Part shown: positions 22,200-32,084 of the stretch, in pieces
Layout: the number at the start of each line of letters is the position of its first letter
Numbering within the stretch: the stretch's first letter is position 1
DNA from: Tetracentron sinense
Taxonomy: Eukaryota > Streptophyta > Magnoliopsida > Trochodendrales > Trochodendraceae
Reading direction: 5' to 3'
NCBI GenBank assembly: GCA_015143295.1
Contig: CM026562.1
Coordinates: 10,010,041 to 10,074,040, forward strand
DNA: 64,000 bases
Translations under genes and position numbers: made by a program
Notes under the pieces: generated by a model
What the model was told of the DNA's origin: nothing
What the model saw: the letters and a program-made list of their open reading frames with translations, nothing else
Database searches by the model: none

Positions 22200-23720
22200 A
22201 GTGTGCCAAGAATCCAGTCGATCGCCTACTTAGAGCATCTACCACCACATTTGCTTTTCCCGAGTGGTATTAGATAGAGTAATCATAATCCTTGAGAAAT
22301 TCCATCCAACGGCATTGCCTCAAATTCAGCTCTTTCTGCGAGAACAAATACTTTAGACTCTTATGATTGGTGAATACTTCAAACTGCGCACCGTACAAGT
22401 AGTGTCTCCAGATCTTGAGAGCAAGGACTAAAGCTGCCAAATCAAATCATGGGTAGGATAGTTCTTCTCGTGGTCTTCCAACTGCCAAGAAGCATAGGCA
22501 ATCACCTTCCCGTGTTGCATAAGAACACAACCTAACCCAATGAGTGAGGCGTCACTGTACACCACAAAACGTTCACTACCGGATGGAACAGTCAAGATCG
22601 GAGCGGTGGTGAAACGCTTCTTCAACTCAAGGAAACTCTTCTCACATTTCTCATTCCACTCGAACTTGGCATTCTTTCAAGTTAGGTGAGTGAGTGGAGC
22701 TGCCAAGCTGGAAAATCCTTCTACAAATCTCCGATAATATCCAGCTAGGCCCAAGAAGCGTCGAACCTCTGTGATACTCTTTTGGCCTTCCCCATCCTTC
22801 CACTGCTATTATCTTGGAAGGATCCACTGAAATCCCCTCTCCAGACACTACATGACCTAGAAATGCTACATTTTTAGCCAAAACTCGCACTTGCTAAGTT
22901 GGCGTATAACTTATGCTCACGAAGTGTCTTCAGTGTGACCTGAAGATGCATCTCATGCTCCTTATGTGTCCTGGAGTACACCAGAATATCATCCACGGAC
23001 ACAATCACAAAGTGGTCAAGTGTCAGCTTTAAGATTCTATTCATGTGATCCATGAATGCTACTGGAGCATTTGTCAAACCAAACAGTATGACTAGGAATT
23101 CAAAATGCCCATATCTGGTCCTGAATACAGACTTTGGCACATCTTCCGCCTTTATCTTCAACTGATGGTAGCCCGACCTTAAATCAATCTTGGACAAATA
23201 GTTAGCCCCTTGTAACTGATCAAACAAGTCATCGATCCTTGGTAAAGGATATTTTTTCTTGATAGTGACCTTGTTCAGTTGCCGATAGTCGATGCACATC
23301 CTTATCAAACCATCCTTCTTTACAAATAACACCGGAGCTCCCCAAGGTGATACACTTGGGCGGATAAACCCAAGATCAAGCAATTCATCAATCTGTTCAT
23401 TTAACTCTTTCAACTATGCTGGAGCCATCCTATATAGTACTTTGGAGATGGGTGCCGTACCCGGGGCTAATTCAATTGTAAACTCTACTTCTCTATCCAG
23501 CGGCAAACCCGGCAAGTCTTTGGGAAAGACATCCATGAATTCCTCTGCAACAGAGATACTTGAGGAATCTGATGCTTTTGAGGTAGCGAGACTCAATGCT
23601 GTAAATCGAGCTAATTCTTTCTTCTTCAACCATTGGAAACGAAAAGAGGGCTCACTGATTGGCCTAAAGTTGACTACCTTCCCAAAACAGTCGACATGCC
23701 CATGATATTTGGAAAGCTAA
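22200..23720 (-). pseudogene. Element B reverse transcriptase / RNase H region
   Basis: Minus-strand order: linker 23629-23414 (EEFMDVFPKDLPGLPLDREV, the usual lead-in to gypsy RT), RT 23413-22874 ([63 protein letters not shown] and [10 protein letters not shown]), thumb/connection 22890-22651 (VAFLGHVVSGEGISVDPSKI) and RNase H 22625-22428 and below ([20 protein letters not shown]). The DD pair of the polymerase site is kept. Frame changes occur near 23413, 22880 and 22640, and RNase H runs on with stops. Confidence 0.9.
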
Positions 23721-23799
23721 TCCATGCCTAATATGACATCGAAGTCTTGGAATTTAAGGACAATCAAATCAGCTGGCATTTCTCTCTGACCCACTCGAA

Positions 23800-24001
23800 T
23801 ATCACAAGCTCAATAGACCTTATCGGTGATGACTGAACTACCAACAGGAGTGGCGATCGACAGTTCACGGTCTAACAAACTTGGCTCCATCAGATACTCT
23901 CGTGCAAAACTAGATGTGATGAAGGAGTAAGTAGACCCAGTATCGATCAATACATGAGTGAGAAAATCATTTATCAACAATGAGCCTGAATTAATATACA
24001 A
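23800..24001 (-). pseudogene. Element B aspartic protease
   Basis: Minus-strand frame 24001-23810 contains LINDFLTHVLIDTGSTYSFI; DTGST is the aspartic protease active-site motif, which matures the gag-pol polyprotein. It lies between the gag zinc knuckles and RT as expected. Confidence 0.85.
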
Positions 24002-24318
24002 AGCTAATTGTCAAATCAAGAATACATACATACATCATACATAAAGCATATTCATGCATAATATTTAACATCACATACATAGCATTAGAACAATATTTTA
24101 ACTAACTAAAAATCACAAATAAACGTATCCTACACAACGTCATCGGACACCTATGCATCCTGCTCTGATGTGGAAAACACCCGGCCCTGAGCTGGCTGGC
24201 AAGGCTGCTGTGGTCTCGGGCCCTGGGGTGGCCTCTGCTACATCAACTGCCTCATCGGTGGCCTGCCTCCCTATGGCTGAGTCGGCTGAAGCCCCTGCTA
24301 AATGCGGAGTGGGAAATC

Positions 24319-25255
24319 TCACATCCAGTGTGAAACATCTCCACAATGGAAATAACCTCCACTAATTGCCCTACACTCTCCTGCTCTATGCCTCTTTCCA
24401 CATTTGCTGCATACATCATACAACTGAGTCGTAGCAATAGGTGGGGTAACCTGAGTAGGCCTTTGATATGGGGTAGGCCTAGCAATTGGCATAGGACCTG
24501 ATGTATTTAGCCTCTTATCCTGCAATCTCTGTTTATCTGCTTGCATTCCTCTCTTCCTCAAAAACTCTGCCAATCTCCTCTCAGCGATCAAATCTCTCTC
24601 ACTAACTTCCCAGAAAGTCTCAAGACGCAAGATCTCAACCCTGTCCTTGATGTAGTTTCTGAGACCCCTTTAGACAGCTCGGTAAACTTGGCCTCATATT
24701 CAGCCGCTGACATGCTCCCTTGCTATTGAGTAGAAAACTCAATCTCCTTCAGCTCTCTCATTGAAGTCAGGAAGTACTGCTCATAAAAGATATCGAGGAA
24801 CTCTCCCCAAGTCCATGGCTGTCCTGCTCTCTCTTCATTTCTCTTCCTGTCGTGGACCTCCACCAATGCTCCGCCTCTCCTTCCATGACAAAGGAGGCCC
24901 ACTTCACTCTCTGATCCTCAGTATGCTCGAGCACAGAGAATATCTTCTCTAACTGCATAATCCACCACTCAACTACCATAGGATCAATACTCCCACAAAA
25001 AGCTGGAGGACCTATCCTCCTGAATGCTTTCACTCCGTGATGTCGGGGTGGGTGGACCTCAACTAGCCTCTCTTGCCTGGCTTACCCCGCTGCTAATAAG
25101 GCAGTCTACTACACCATGATTTCTGCTTGTCGAGTTATAGCTGCTGTAATAGCCTCCATAGCCTGACTCTCATTGGGCTGGCGTGCACCCTCTGGGGTAT
25201 CCCCATCAGTCACACTGCCTCCTCCATTCCTATTATTCCTCGCACCTCTTCTCAT
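24319..25255 (-). pseudogene. Element B gag (capsid / nucleocapsid)
   Basis: The probable start ATG is at 25255 (MRRGARNNRNGGGS), about 190 bases inside the primer-binding site, with TAG stops near 25110. Capsid homology resumes at 25033-24767 (FRRIGPPAFCGSIDPMVVEW, then VKWASFVMEGEAEHWWRS). The nucleocapsid zinc knuckles are at 24450-24320 (CSKCGKRHRAGEC, a C-x2-C-x3-H-x4-C knuckle, then FHCGDVSHW). Gag packages the RNA. Stops and frame changes break the reading. Confidence 0.87.
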
Positions 25256-25440
25256 GACTTATCAATCCTGAAGTCAATCATAAACCACACATCTCTTAGA
25301 AATCATTCAAAAGATATTGATAGCTTTCAACTTAAACTTAAGACTAGTCTAAGTCCTAGACTTGATGTTGCTTTCCTAAGTCAGACAAATCCCCTTATCC
25401 TATGCTTAATACCTTAGCCCTAAGGACTTTAACATCATGT

Positions 25441-25452
25441 GCTCTGATACCA
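25441..25452 (-). other. Primer-binding site of element B
   Basis: Minus-strand TGGTATCAGAGC, four bases after the 5' LTR. This is the classical plant site complementary to the 3' end of initiator methionine tRNA. The same site appears at 31296-31307. Confidence 0.9.
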
Positions 25453-25456
25453 CCTC

Positions 25457-27820
25457 TATAACAACCCCAAAATCCTGTAAGGCTAAAATAGGACTTTGGA
25501 ATCGTCACATTTCCTTAAACTGCTTAAAATCCATAAATACAAGGCATACTAACATGAATCTCCAAAAATGAGGATAATAAAATTCTGATTATAAACTCAA
25601 ACCATCCTACTCAAGTCTATAGCCAACATATACAACCCACTATAAGCAAAATAGTCTGATACACAACTATAAAGAAGTCTAATAAATAACATCTTCTAAG
25701 AGTCTATTACAAATCTCTTAACCAAAACAAAACATAAGCTAATAGGGGTAACCATCAAAACCCCTGGCTCCCTCCTCAGAAGGCTCACCTTCTCCTCCTT
25801 CGACGTAAGCCTCCTCAATTCACGGCTCCACCGTGTGCTCCTGCTCTAAACCTGCCAAGACAAAAGTCTGGCTGAGTACAAAAGTACTCGATGTATATAC
25901 AATCCAGCTAACAACATAGTATACTTGTACTTAGTTAGAACCATATCCAATAGCATAATAACATAATCAAAGTGTGGAAGAACATGTGCTCATATACATC
26001 ATATTATCACCTTGACTAGTGTACTTGTGAGAACCTTAGACTTAGAAGACAACATACTTATGAGATGCTTATGCTTGTGAGACCACGTGCTGGTGAGATG
26101 CTTATGCTTATGCACTTATTCAGATCATACACTTATTCAGATCCCTCATTGGGCTTATTTAGAATGATAGGCATATGCAATTCTTATACTTATGAGTCTT
26201 GAGCAGCTTATTCAGAACATGCACTTATTCAGATCCCTCATTGGGCTTATTCAGAACATCAGGGGTATGTAATGCTTATGCTTGTGGTCCACATGTGTAT
26301 CTTAACATACACGTGCGTTTGTGCATAAGTGTCTCAATTAACATTCAAGTTGGTAATCGTTTAGATTCTGATCTCCCACCATGAAAACTCCACTATGCTA
26401 TCCCATACCATATAGTTAGAAAACTCCCAGTTTAAAAGATTTTCCTCTAAATTCTTACCTTCCCGAATATCAATTACAATGCAAATAATTAAGCTTAACT
26501 TAACAAAACATTCACATATAAATACTCTATCATGATTCTTAGCATAATTCATCATCAATTTCCAACAATTCCATAGTACCATATTAGTAGTTAACCTCTC
26601 AAGCATTTCAACAAACACCTTGGGTGCGTAGTTTATGAATACATTGCCCTTTCCCATTTTCAACATTTCACCACACCATAATCCATCCATGCAACTCAAA
26701 TACAATCCACATCCATACATTCATCACATCCTCCATAGTATTTCCCATCCTCCATACATTTCATCCATATTATTAAACCCCATTTTCATCCATAATAGCT
26801 TAATTCATACAAAATTAGGGAAAAACATATCTAATTTCTATTTCTATCATTTCTATTATACTAACATTCACAAAACATCATAATCGGGTTGATTTGGATG
26901 GTATATCGACCTTAGGGATCCTTCCCTTGGGTCCAAATCGCTCCCAAGAAACTTTGAGAAAGATCTCCAAGCTCTCCTAACAATTTCCTTCTTCTCCAAG
27001 AAATTTCTCCCTTAAAACCCTAGGTTTCCTCTTTTCCTTTGCCAAATTAGGTTAGAAATGATTTAGAACCCTAAAAATCTCGAAATAGAACCCCTATTTA
27101 TCGCCCCAAGGGTTAAAAACCCAAAAATACGACTTTTTAAAAAATTGAGTGCACGTGCAATCGATCGTACCTTTGGTGCGACCTATCGCACTTAAACCCG
27201 AAAAGAAATTAAAAAAAACTTACCTGAATGCAATCGATTGAAGAAATTTACGATAGATCCAACTATTTTGCGATCGATCGCACTTAGTTTGCGATAGATC
27301 GCAGCCCTCCTTTCCGGATTCCGACTGATTTTTACCTCTCTTTGGTATTTGACCATAACTTTTGACTCGCTTATCATATTTTGACGATTCAACTTGCGTT
27401 GGACTCTTCTTTCAAAGGGGAACAATTTTGTCTCTAATGGACAAATCCTAATGTTTAGTTTATAATGGTCTAAATAGGCTCTATAGCTGACTGGTCTGCA
27501 ATTTAAGCAGACAAAACATTGGAAAACCTACTTTTGACTTAGCTTAGACTAAAAATCTAGAAAAACATTAAACATGAACCTCGAAGAGGGTTCTAATACA
27601 TTTCTAATGGTTCAAGAATCACTCAATTCTGATAAGCGGCGACAAAACTAGGGCTTCCTAAAGTTGAGGGTATGTTTGACATCCCTCTTCTTTACAACTT
27701 GATTAAGCCTTGATCACACCACACTAGTTAAATATAATTAAATAAGCATTAAAACATCACAAGGACTATTATACCCCTAATACTTGAATAAAAAGCATGA
27801 AAATGATTTGGGTCTCTACA
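25457..27820 (-). repeat. 5' LTR of element B
   Basis: Minus-strand start TGTAGAGACCCAAATC and end GGGGTTGTTATA, partner of 18349-20628. It includes a GCGATCGATCGCA-type palindrome cluster (27150-27305) upstream of the TATA position. Confidence 0.92.
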
Positions 27821-28395
27821 CAAACTTTGCCTTAACCTACCGGGCTTCTCTCTTGGCCTACTGGGCCTAAACCCTAGTCTACCGGACTAACCCTAAGCCT
27901 ACCAAGCCCAAACCATGCACTTTGACCAACCCCGGTCAACCAAACCCTAGTCTACCGGACTAGGTCATTATCCACCCTTGGTGTACACACACACACATAC
28001 ACCTTAGCCTTGGCACGGGCTCATGTGCCAAAACTACGCTCGGTCTGATCTCACCCTTGTGAGTACGTAGGCAACCCAACCCGGGTTCGGCCCTAGTTAG
28101 CTTTTCTTTCTTAGATTAGTATTATCTTAAACAGTTAGGCATTTGAACAAACCTTGACTTTAATTGGCTTACACCTAGAAAGTAGGGAACCATTAAAAAA
28201 TGGAAGTCTTGGGGTGCCTAACACCTTCCCCGGACTTAACCGAACTTCTTACCAAGACCTCTACCGCAGACCAAAACCTTATCCACTACCGGGGACTTAT
28301 CCCTTCCGAATGAATAGGTGACGACTCTAACATTTACTTGTGAGTAAAGTCTCATGCTCACATGATGTATAATAATTGATTAAGTGTTTGGATGA

Positions 28396-28632
28396 GATCC
28401 ATGATACCCCTTATAATATAAGATCTTTTATCTTCATGGATAAAATAGGTTTGGGTATTCTCAAAGAAGTCCATAATTAAGTGTTCTGGCTAGGTTTGGT
28501 TTGTAGGGGTAAGGTTTTATACCCCCCCCCCCCCCCCCCCCCTAGTTCCATGTCACCCCCATAAATTTCTATCAATAAATTGGTAGGGGTCCACCAAACC
28601 CCCCACTCCTCTTGAGTTGCTCTATTAAAAAA
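28396..28632 (+). mobile_element. 5'-truncated LINE copy (237 bp)
   Basis: Matches the last part of the LINE at 8480-14691 (from about 14370 onward: GATAAA(A/G)T(A/G)GG, then GTAGGGGTAAGGTTTTAT, the poly-C run, GGTAGGGGTC and ACCAAACCCCCCACTCC), ending in an A-tract. Flanked by a perfect 14-bp duplication AAGTGTTTGGATGA (28382-28395 and 28633-28646), typical of target-primed reverse transcription. Confidence 0.93.
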
Positions 28633-28880
28633 AAGTGTTTGGATGAAGAAAACAACCAAAACAAGAGAAAACAGGGGAGACCAGTCGACCCCCCTTCATG
28701 CACTGAAGAAAAATTGTATGGGGAAATTTGGAAGAGAGGAACAAACCCACCAATCGACTGCTGACCATGACCAGTCAACCGCCTTACTCCACTGGTTGAC
28801 CACCCATGGAGTATTTTGCCTAGAAACTTTCTTTTTAAAATGGGATTCCAAGAATTAGTAAGTGCTAGGACTCTAGGGTC

Positions 28881-28889
28881 TATAAATAG
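28881..28889 (+). promoter_or_regulatory. TATA box of the chromovirus A LTR
   Basis: TATAAATAG after GACTCTAGGGTC, about 230 bases 3' of the LINE insertion and 80-200 bases 3' of a cluster of GTCGAC words. Confidence 0.65.
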
Positions 28890-29329
28890 ACCTCTAACTC
28901 ATGAATTTTAGGGTTTTAAACATTCTAAGAGTTTCATAAATCCCAGAGAGAGTTAAACCTAGGTTTTTGCAAAGGGTTTTGCTTGGAGAAGAAGAAGAGC
29001 TTAGAGATCAAGATCCAAGACCACGGGCCAAGGTTCGATTACTACTTCCTTATTCAAAAAAACCTTTAGAAACCAGTACAAAATCACTCTCCTATCAAAT
29101 TAAATCCCAACACAAGCTCAGAGACCCTTTGTATACCCCACTCAAGTCACCTTATCAATGAACCCAATGAAAAAATCTCTTTCCTTCCCTTTTCCTAAGC
29201 CCTTGAGTTCTTAATCCTTTTCTATTATCTCTACTATGAAACCCTAAACCTATAGCACATATTTATAGACCTATATTAGAGTCCTAAACAATTAGAACGC
29301 CCCAAATTTGATCAACTTGCCAAATCTGG

Positions 29330-29520
29330 ACCAAACAGGTAGATTCCACGAGAACCGGTCGATCGACCTTGGGGTCCGGTCGACCAAAATGATTATTGGA
29401 GTTGTACCTATGACTGGTCCATGAAAATCCGGTCGACCGAAATGATTATTGTAGTTGTACCTATGACTGGTCCATGAAAACCGGTCGACCGTCCTTAAGG
29501 TCCGGTCGACCGAAATAGCT
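29330..29520 (+). repeat. Tandem block with CGGTCGACCG palindromes
   Basis: Two units of about 60 bases (landmarks AGTTGTACCTATGACTGGTC and CCGGTCGACC) plus flanking partial units. Each unit contains the palindrome (C)CGGTCGACCG(G). Confidence 0.8.
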
Positions 29521-29796
29521 ACTGACTCTGAGTATGTTTGAGCCACACCTTCAACACAGTGTCTTGGCCCCTCCGAATTTTCCCTCGTACCTGTAGGAAC
29601 TCACCAGTGCTACCAAGATTTGTATCGTACATTAAAAACAAAACTCTTCAATTAGAGATGCCTACTTTTTATTCACAATTCCATGGTTTGAGATTAAAAT
29701 GAGAGGTGATATTCGAATGATTTTGAGTCCCGCTATTGAAATTCGTCAATTTATCTCAGCCAAATCTAAATCAATCTCATGGGCTAGTATTGTCAT

Positions 29797-29942
29797 GCTC
29801 GGGCATCTACAAAACATGCGACACCGGGCGATAATTTGGGGGAGAAGTCATTTCACTTTCTCCCCATAATTTTGGCTTCTCCCCAATTGATATCTTTCTC
29901 CTTTAAAATGCCACACGTCCCATGTTTTGTGGATGCCCGAGC
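29797..29942. mobile_element. Small terminal-inverted-repeat element (MITE-like, 146 bp)
   Basis: The left end GCTCGGGCATCTACAAAACA is repeated inverted at the right end (TGTTTTGTGGATGCCCGAGC), about 21 of 22 positions matching. A third copy of the end (GCTCGGGCATCCACAA) follows in direct orientation at 29948-29963, suggesting an adjacent second or partial element. No target duplication was found, so the superfamily is unknown. Confidence 0.6.
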
Positions 29943-30202
29943 GGCCAGCTCGGGCATCCACAAGAGCTAAGTTTTTGCCTTTAAAGATATTTGCTTCAGA
30001 TCTCTCAGAAACGGTGCAATGGTGCTGGCATCAAAAAATTTCACCTCTACTCATATCATCTGACGTAGCAGCTGAAGTAATGGAAGCAGCAAGTTTAATA
30101 TCCTTGTCCTGTCTGTTTGGTTAATTGGTTGTATATGCCAATGTCGCTGATGTTATGGATTTGGAATTACCATTTGGCTTCAAAATTCAAATACACCTAA
30201 TA

Positions 30203-30246
30203 GTCCCACATCGGTAAGCTGTCAACATTTTAACACATTATATTAT
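30203..30246 (+). promoter_or_regulatory. Plant snRNA-type promoter: upstream sequence element plus TATA, copy 1
   Basis: GTCCCACATCG (30203-30213) is an exact match to the plant U-snRNA upstream sequence element RTCCCACATCG. TTATATTAT follows (TATA at 30239-30242), 25 bases after the element. Short spacing of this kind is associated with Pol III-type plant snRNA genes (Pol II types have about ten more bases). The predicted RNA 5' end is 30 bases after the TATA start. Confidence 0.6.
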
Positions 30247-30268
30247 GGAAGCTTCACCTTTTTAATAT

Positions 30269-30350
30269 GAGCAATGATAAGACGTGCATTGAGGTGAACA
30301 GGGTTCCACCAATGTCTGATTCTTGGATGAAAAGATGCGTAATTGAGCTC
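30269..30350 (+). ncRNA. Candidate box C/D snoRNA-like RNA, copy 1 (about 82 nt)
   Basis: The 5' GAGC and 3' GCTC can pair as a short terminal stem. Next to them are AATGATAA (box C-like, consensus RTGATGA) and TTGA (box D-like, consensus CTGA). Internal CTGA (about 30315-30318) and GGATGAAAA could act as D' and C'. The 5' end is exactly 30 bases after a TATA box with an upstream snRNA element. The copy at 55026-55101 (- strand) keeps the boxes, the stem and the 30-base spacing. A T8 run lies downstream at 30364-30371. The boxes deviate from consensus and no guide target was identified, so this could be a decayed gene; the promoter arrangement is the strongest evidence. Confidence 0.42.
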
Positions 30351-30566
30351 TTTCCTTGACACATTTTTTTTGCGGGAAATGTTTTAACTTATGGCGGAAT
30401 TTGACTTTGACTTGTAATAAAATGTGTTGATCGGTCCATGCCCTCCTTTTTAACACTCATCAACCATGGTAAAGATTCACTCACTCCTAAGGTTAAGCAA
30501 TATAACCTTAAATTTTAAAAACAAAAATATTAACCTTAATTTTCTTAAGCTTAACCATATTTAAAG

Positions 30567-30960
30567 CAGGAGCAGAGCCAGGAGTATCAAGTAGTGGGGG
30601 AACCCATGGATGATTGAGAAATAGTAGCAATTGTTGATGGATTATGTGAGTACGAAATATGATGGGCTTAGGGGATGGGGGTTCGGGGGTGTAAGCCCCA
30701 AATTTTTTTTTGACAGCTAAATTCTCTGGTAGTTTCATCCATATGTTTTGTACATATCTTACGAATATTGTTTCTCATTGTTTACGGGGTGTTGTCCCAT
30801 TGCCTCATAGCTATGCTCAATTAAATAATTAAATTAAATGATATAAAAGATAAATTTTGTTTTCCAAAGTTCAGGATACAGTTTTCTCCTTGCCCTATAG
30901 CTATGTCCCATGATTATGCCCAATTAAAGCCTGGATCTGATTTAATTGCGATTGAATTCG
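30567..30960 (+). mobile_element. Degenerate relative of the hAT-type element at 47058-48183
   Basis: Starts CAGGAGCAGAGCCAGGAGTA (compare CAGGGGCAGAGCCAAGAATT at 47058) and shares GGGGTTCGGGGG and the following TTTTTTTT, TTTTGTACAT and GTTGTCCC landmarks in order. No right end or target duplication was recognised. Confidence 0.55.
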
Positions 30961-31059
30961 GATAATTATATAGCCCTCCTTTAGCTTTAGTTAAGAACTT
31001 TCAATCCTTAGGGTATTATTTTTTTTCTAGTATACATAGAATAGTATATACATAATAGT

Positions 31060-32080
31060 AAATACATAGTAACCTGAGTCCTTGGTTTTGCAAAGACCTT
31101 AAGTATACTAGACTTTTAAGACTAAGGCTAATCCATTAGTCTAACTCGGGAGAGAGTTCCCTACTACCTTTATTCTTATACTGGTGTTGTGATATCAAAC
31201 CTATACCTAGAACATACTCCAACTAGAAGGAGAATGCTAAACTTGGAAGAAAACCCTAAGTCAAATGACTCATCCCTAAAGGACCTAATGGCAAGGCTCT
31301 GATACCAACTCTGTCACGACCTACAATCCCACCTAGGAGTAATGAGACTTTTACATCGTGACTTATACTTCAAACCATCGTGCAAGAGCATATAAGGCAC
31401 GCTAAAAGGTGAACCTGAAAATTTCTTCTTTATGACGTAATCTTCCAAATACTAATATTTACAATGATTGAAATAGAAACTAAAACCTATATACAAGGTC
31501 CATCGCTTGAGTTACCAACTCAAGTCTGATACAAAATCCCCACAAAGTAATCCTAGATACACGTCTCTCCCTCTCATCACTCAACCATAGGGTCACCTGT
31601 CAAGGTCCCTTTCTTCCTCATGATAACCGCCTATCGGCTCCTCGACATACTACTCCTCAACTTGTGATTCAAGAGCACAACCATCCAACCAGTAACCTAC
31701 CGAAAATAACAGTTCGGCTGAGCATTGAATAGCTCAGCGTATACCAACCATTAAGTAGCAGTGTTATAACATAAAAATAACCTGATTAAGCGTAGAATCG
31801 TAAATAGTTTACATATGCACTGTAATCAGAATGCGGAAACCATACCTTTGAAAACTCATATATACATACTTTGAATTTTACTTTCAAAACATTCTTACTT
31901 TGAGTTCTTTACTTCATAAAGTTCTTTATTACAAAACATACTTTGAAATCATAATTTACAAGCCATACTTTGAGCTCTACTTTTCAAAACACACTTTGAG
32001 TCCATACTTTTCAAATATACTTTACCACGGGGTACCACATACCCTTTTTCAAAACCATACTTTACAAGGGGTATTGATCA
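31060..32080 (-). mobile_element. 5' LTR fragment of a gypsy element with primer-binding site
   Basis: Minus-strand TGGTATCAGAGC (31296-31307) follows the LTR end GGTCGTGACAGAG (about 31310). The LTR portion runs to about 32080, where it is cut, and includes a tract of degenerate TACTTTGA/CATACTTT repeats (31850-32075). 31060-31295 is leader between the primer-binding site and a lost gag. No coding part is left. Confidence 0.65.
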
Positions 32081-32084
32081 GTGC

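Larger units (their letters stand above)
18349..27820 (-). mobile_element. Element B: complete Tekay-like chromovirus (9.47 kb), degenerate
   Basis: Complete Ty3/gypsy structure on the - strand: 5' LTR 25457-27820, methionine-initiator-type primer-binding site 25441-25452, gag, protease, reverse transcriptase, RNase H, integrase, polypurine tract 20629-20641 and 3' LTR 18349-20628. A perfect 5-bp duplication CAAAC flanks it (18344-18348 and 27821-27825). The gene order (integrase last, with the LPPHM...NVFHISMLRKY end) is that of chromoviruses. It inserted into solo LTR 2. Frames are broken at many points, so it is no longer autonomous, although the ends are intact. Confidence 0.93.
16758..28362 (+). 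mobile_element. Solo LTR 2 of the Tat-like family, interrupted by element B
   Basis: Begins TGTAAACACCCAATTTCTAC and ends GTCTCATGCTCACA, with a perfect 5-bp duplication TGATG (16753-16757 and 28363-28367). The LTR itself is 16758-18348 plus 27826-28362 (about 2.1 kb). Same internal order as the LTR at 1159-3778: ACCCTAG runs, GGCGGTAAT palindromes (about 17171, 17271, 17925, 18118), TATA at 17416, then CTACCGGGCC runs (27835-27965). No gag/pol of its own. Confidence 0.88.
28368..29630 (+). mobile_element. Chromovirus A 3' LTR, continuation
   Basis: Continues the LTR begun at 16651 after the TGATG insertion point. It contains the truncated LINE (28396-28632), GGTCGACC/AGTCGACC-type motifs (28680-28800), a TATA box at 28881, a leader reading TTAGGGTTTTAAACATTC, and a GGTCGACC repeat block (29330-29520). 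The 3' boundary is tentative (near GTATCGTACA, about 29630), because no second LTR of A is present. Confidence 0.65.
29640..30430 (+). repeat. Dispersed repeat / duplicated unit, copy 1 (carries a snoRNA-like gene)
   Basis: Colinear with the inverted segment of about 54990-55500 and in part with 45900-46040. Shared landmarks in order: TGGTTTGAGATTAAAATGAG, AGGTGATATTCGAATGATTT, CCTGTCTGTTTGGTT, TTATGGATTTGGAATTACCA, ACACCTAATAGTCCCACATC and GAGCAATGATAA. The terminal inverted repeat element at 29797-29942 interrupts it. Confidence 0.75.

Noticed and set aside
30269-30350. U3, U6, U6atac or 7SL RNA identity for the snRNA-promoter unit
   Set aside because: The sequence does not resemble the conserved starts or boxes of these RNAs; only a generic box C/D-like layout fits.
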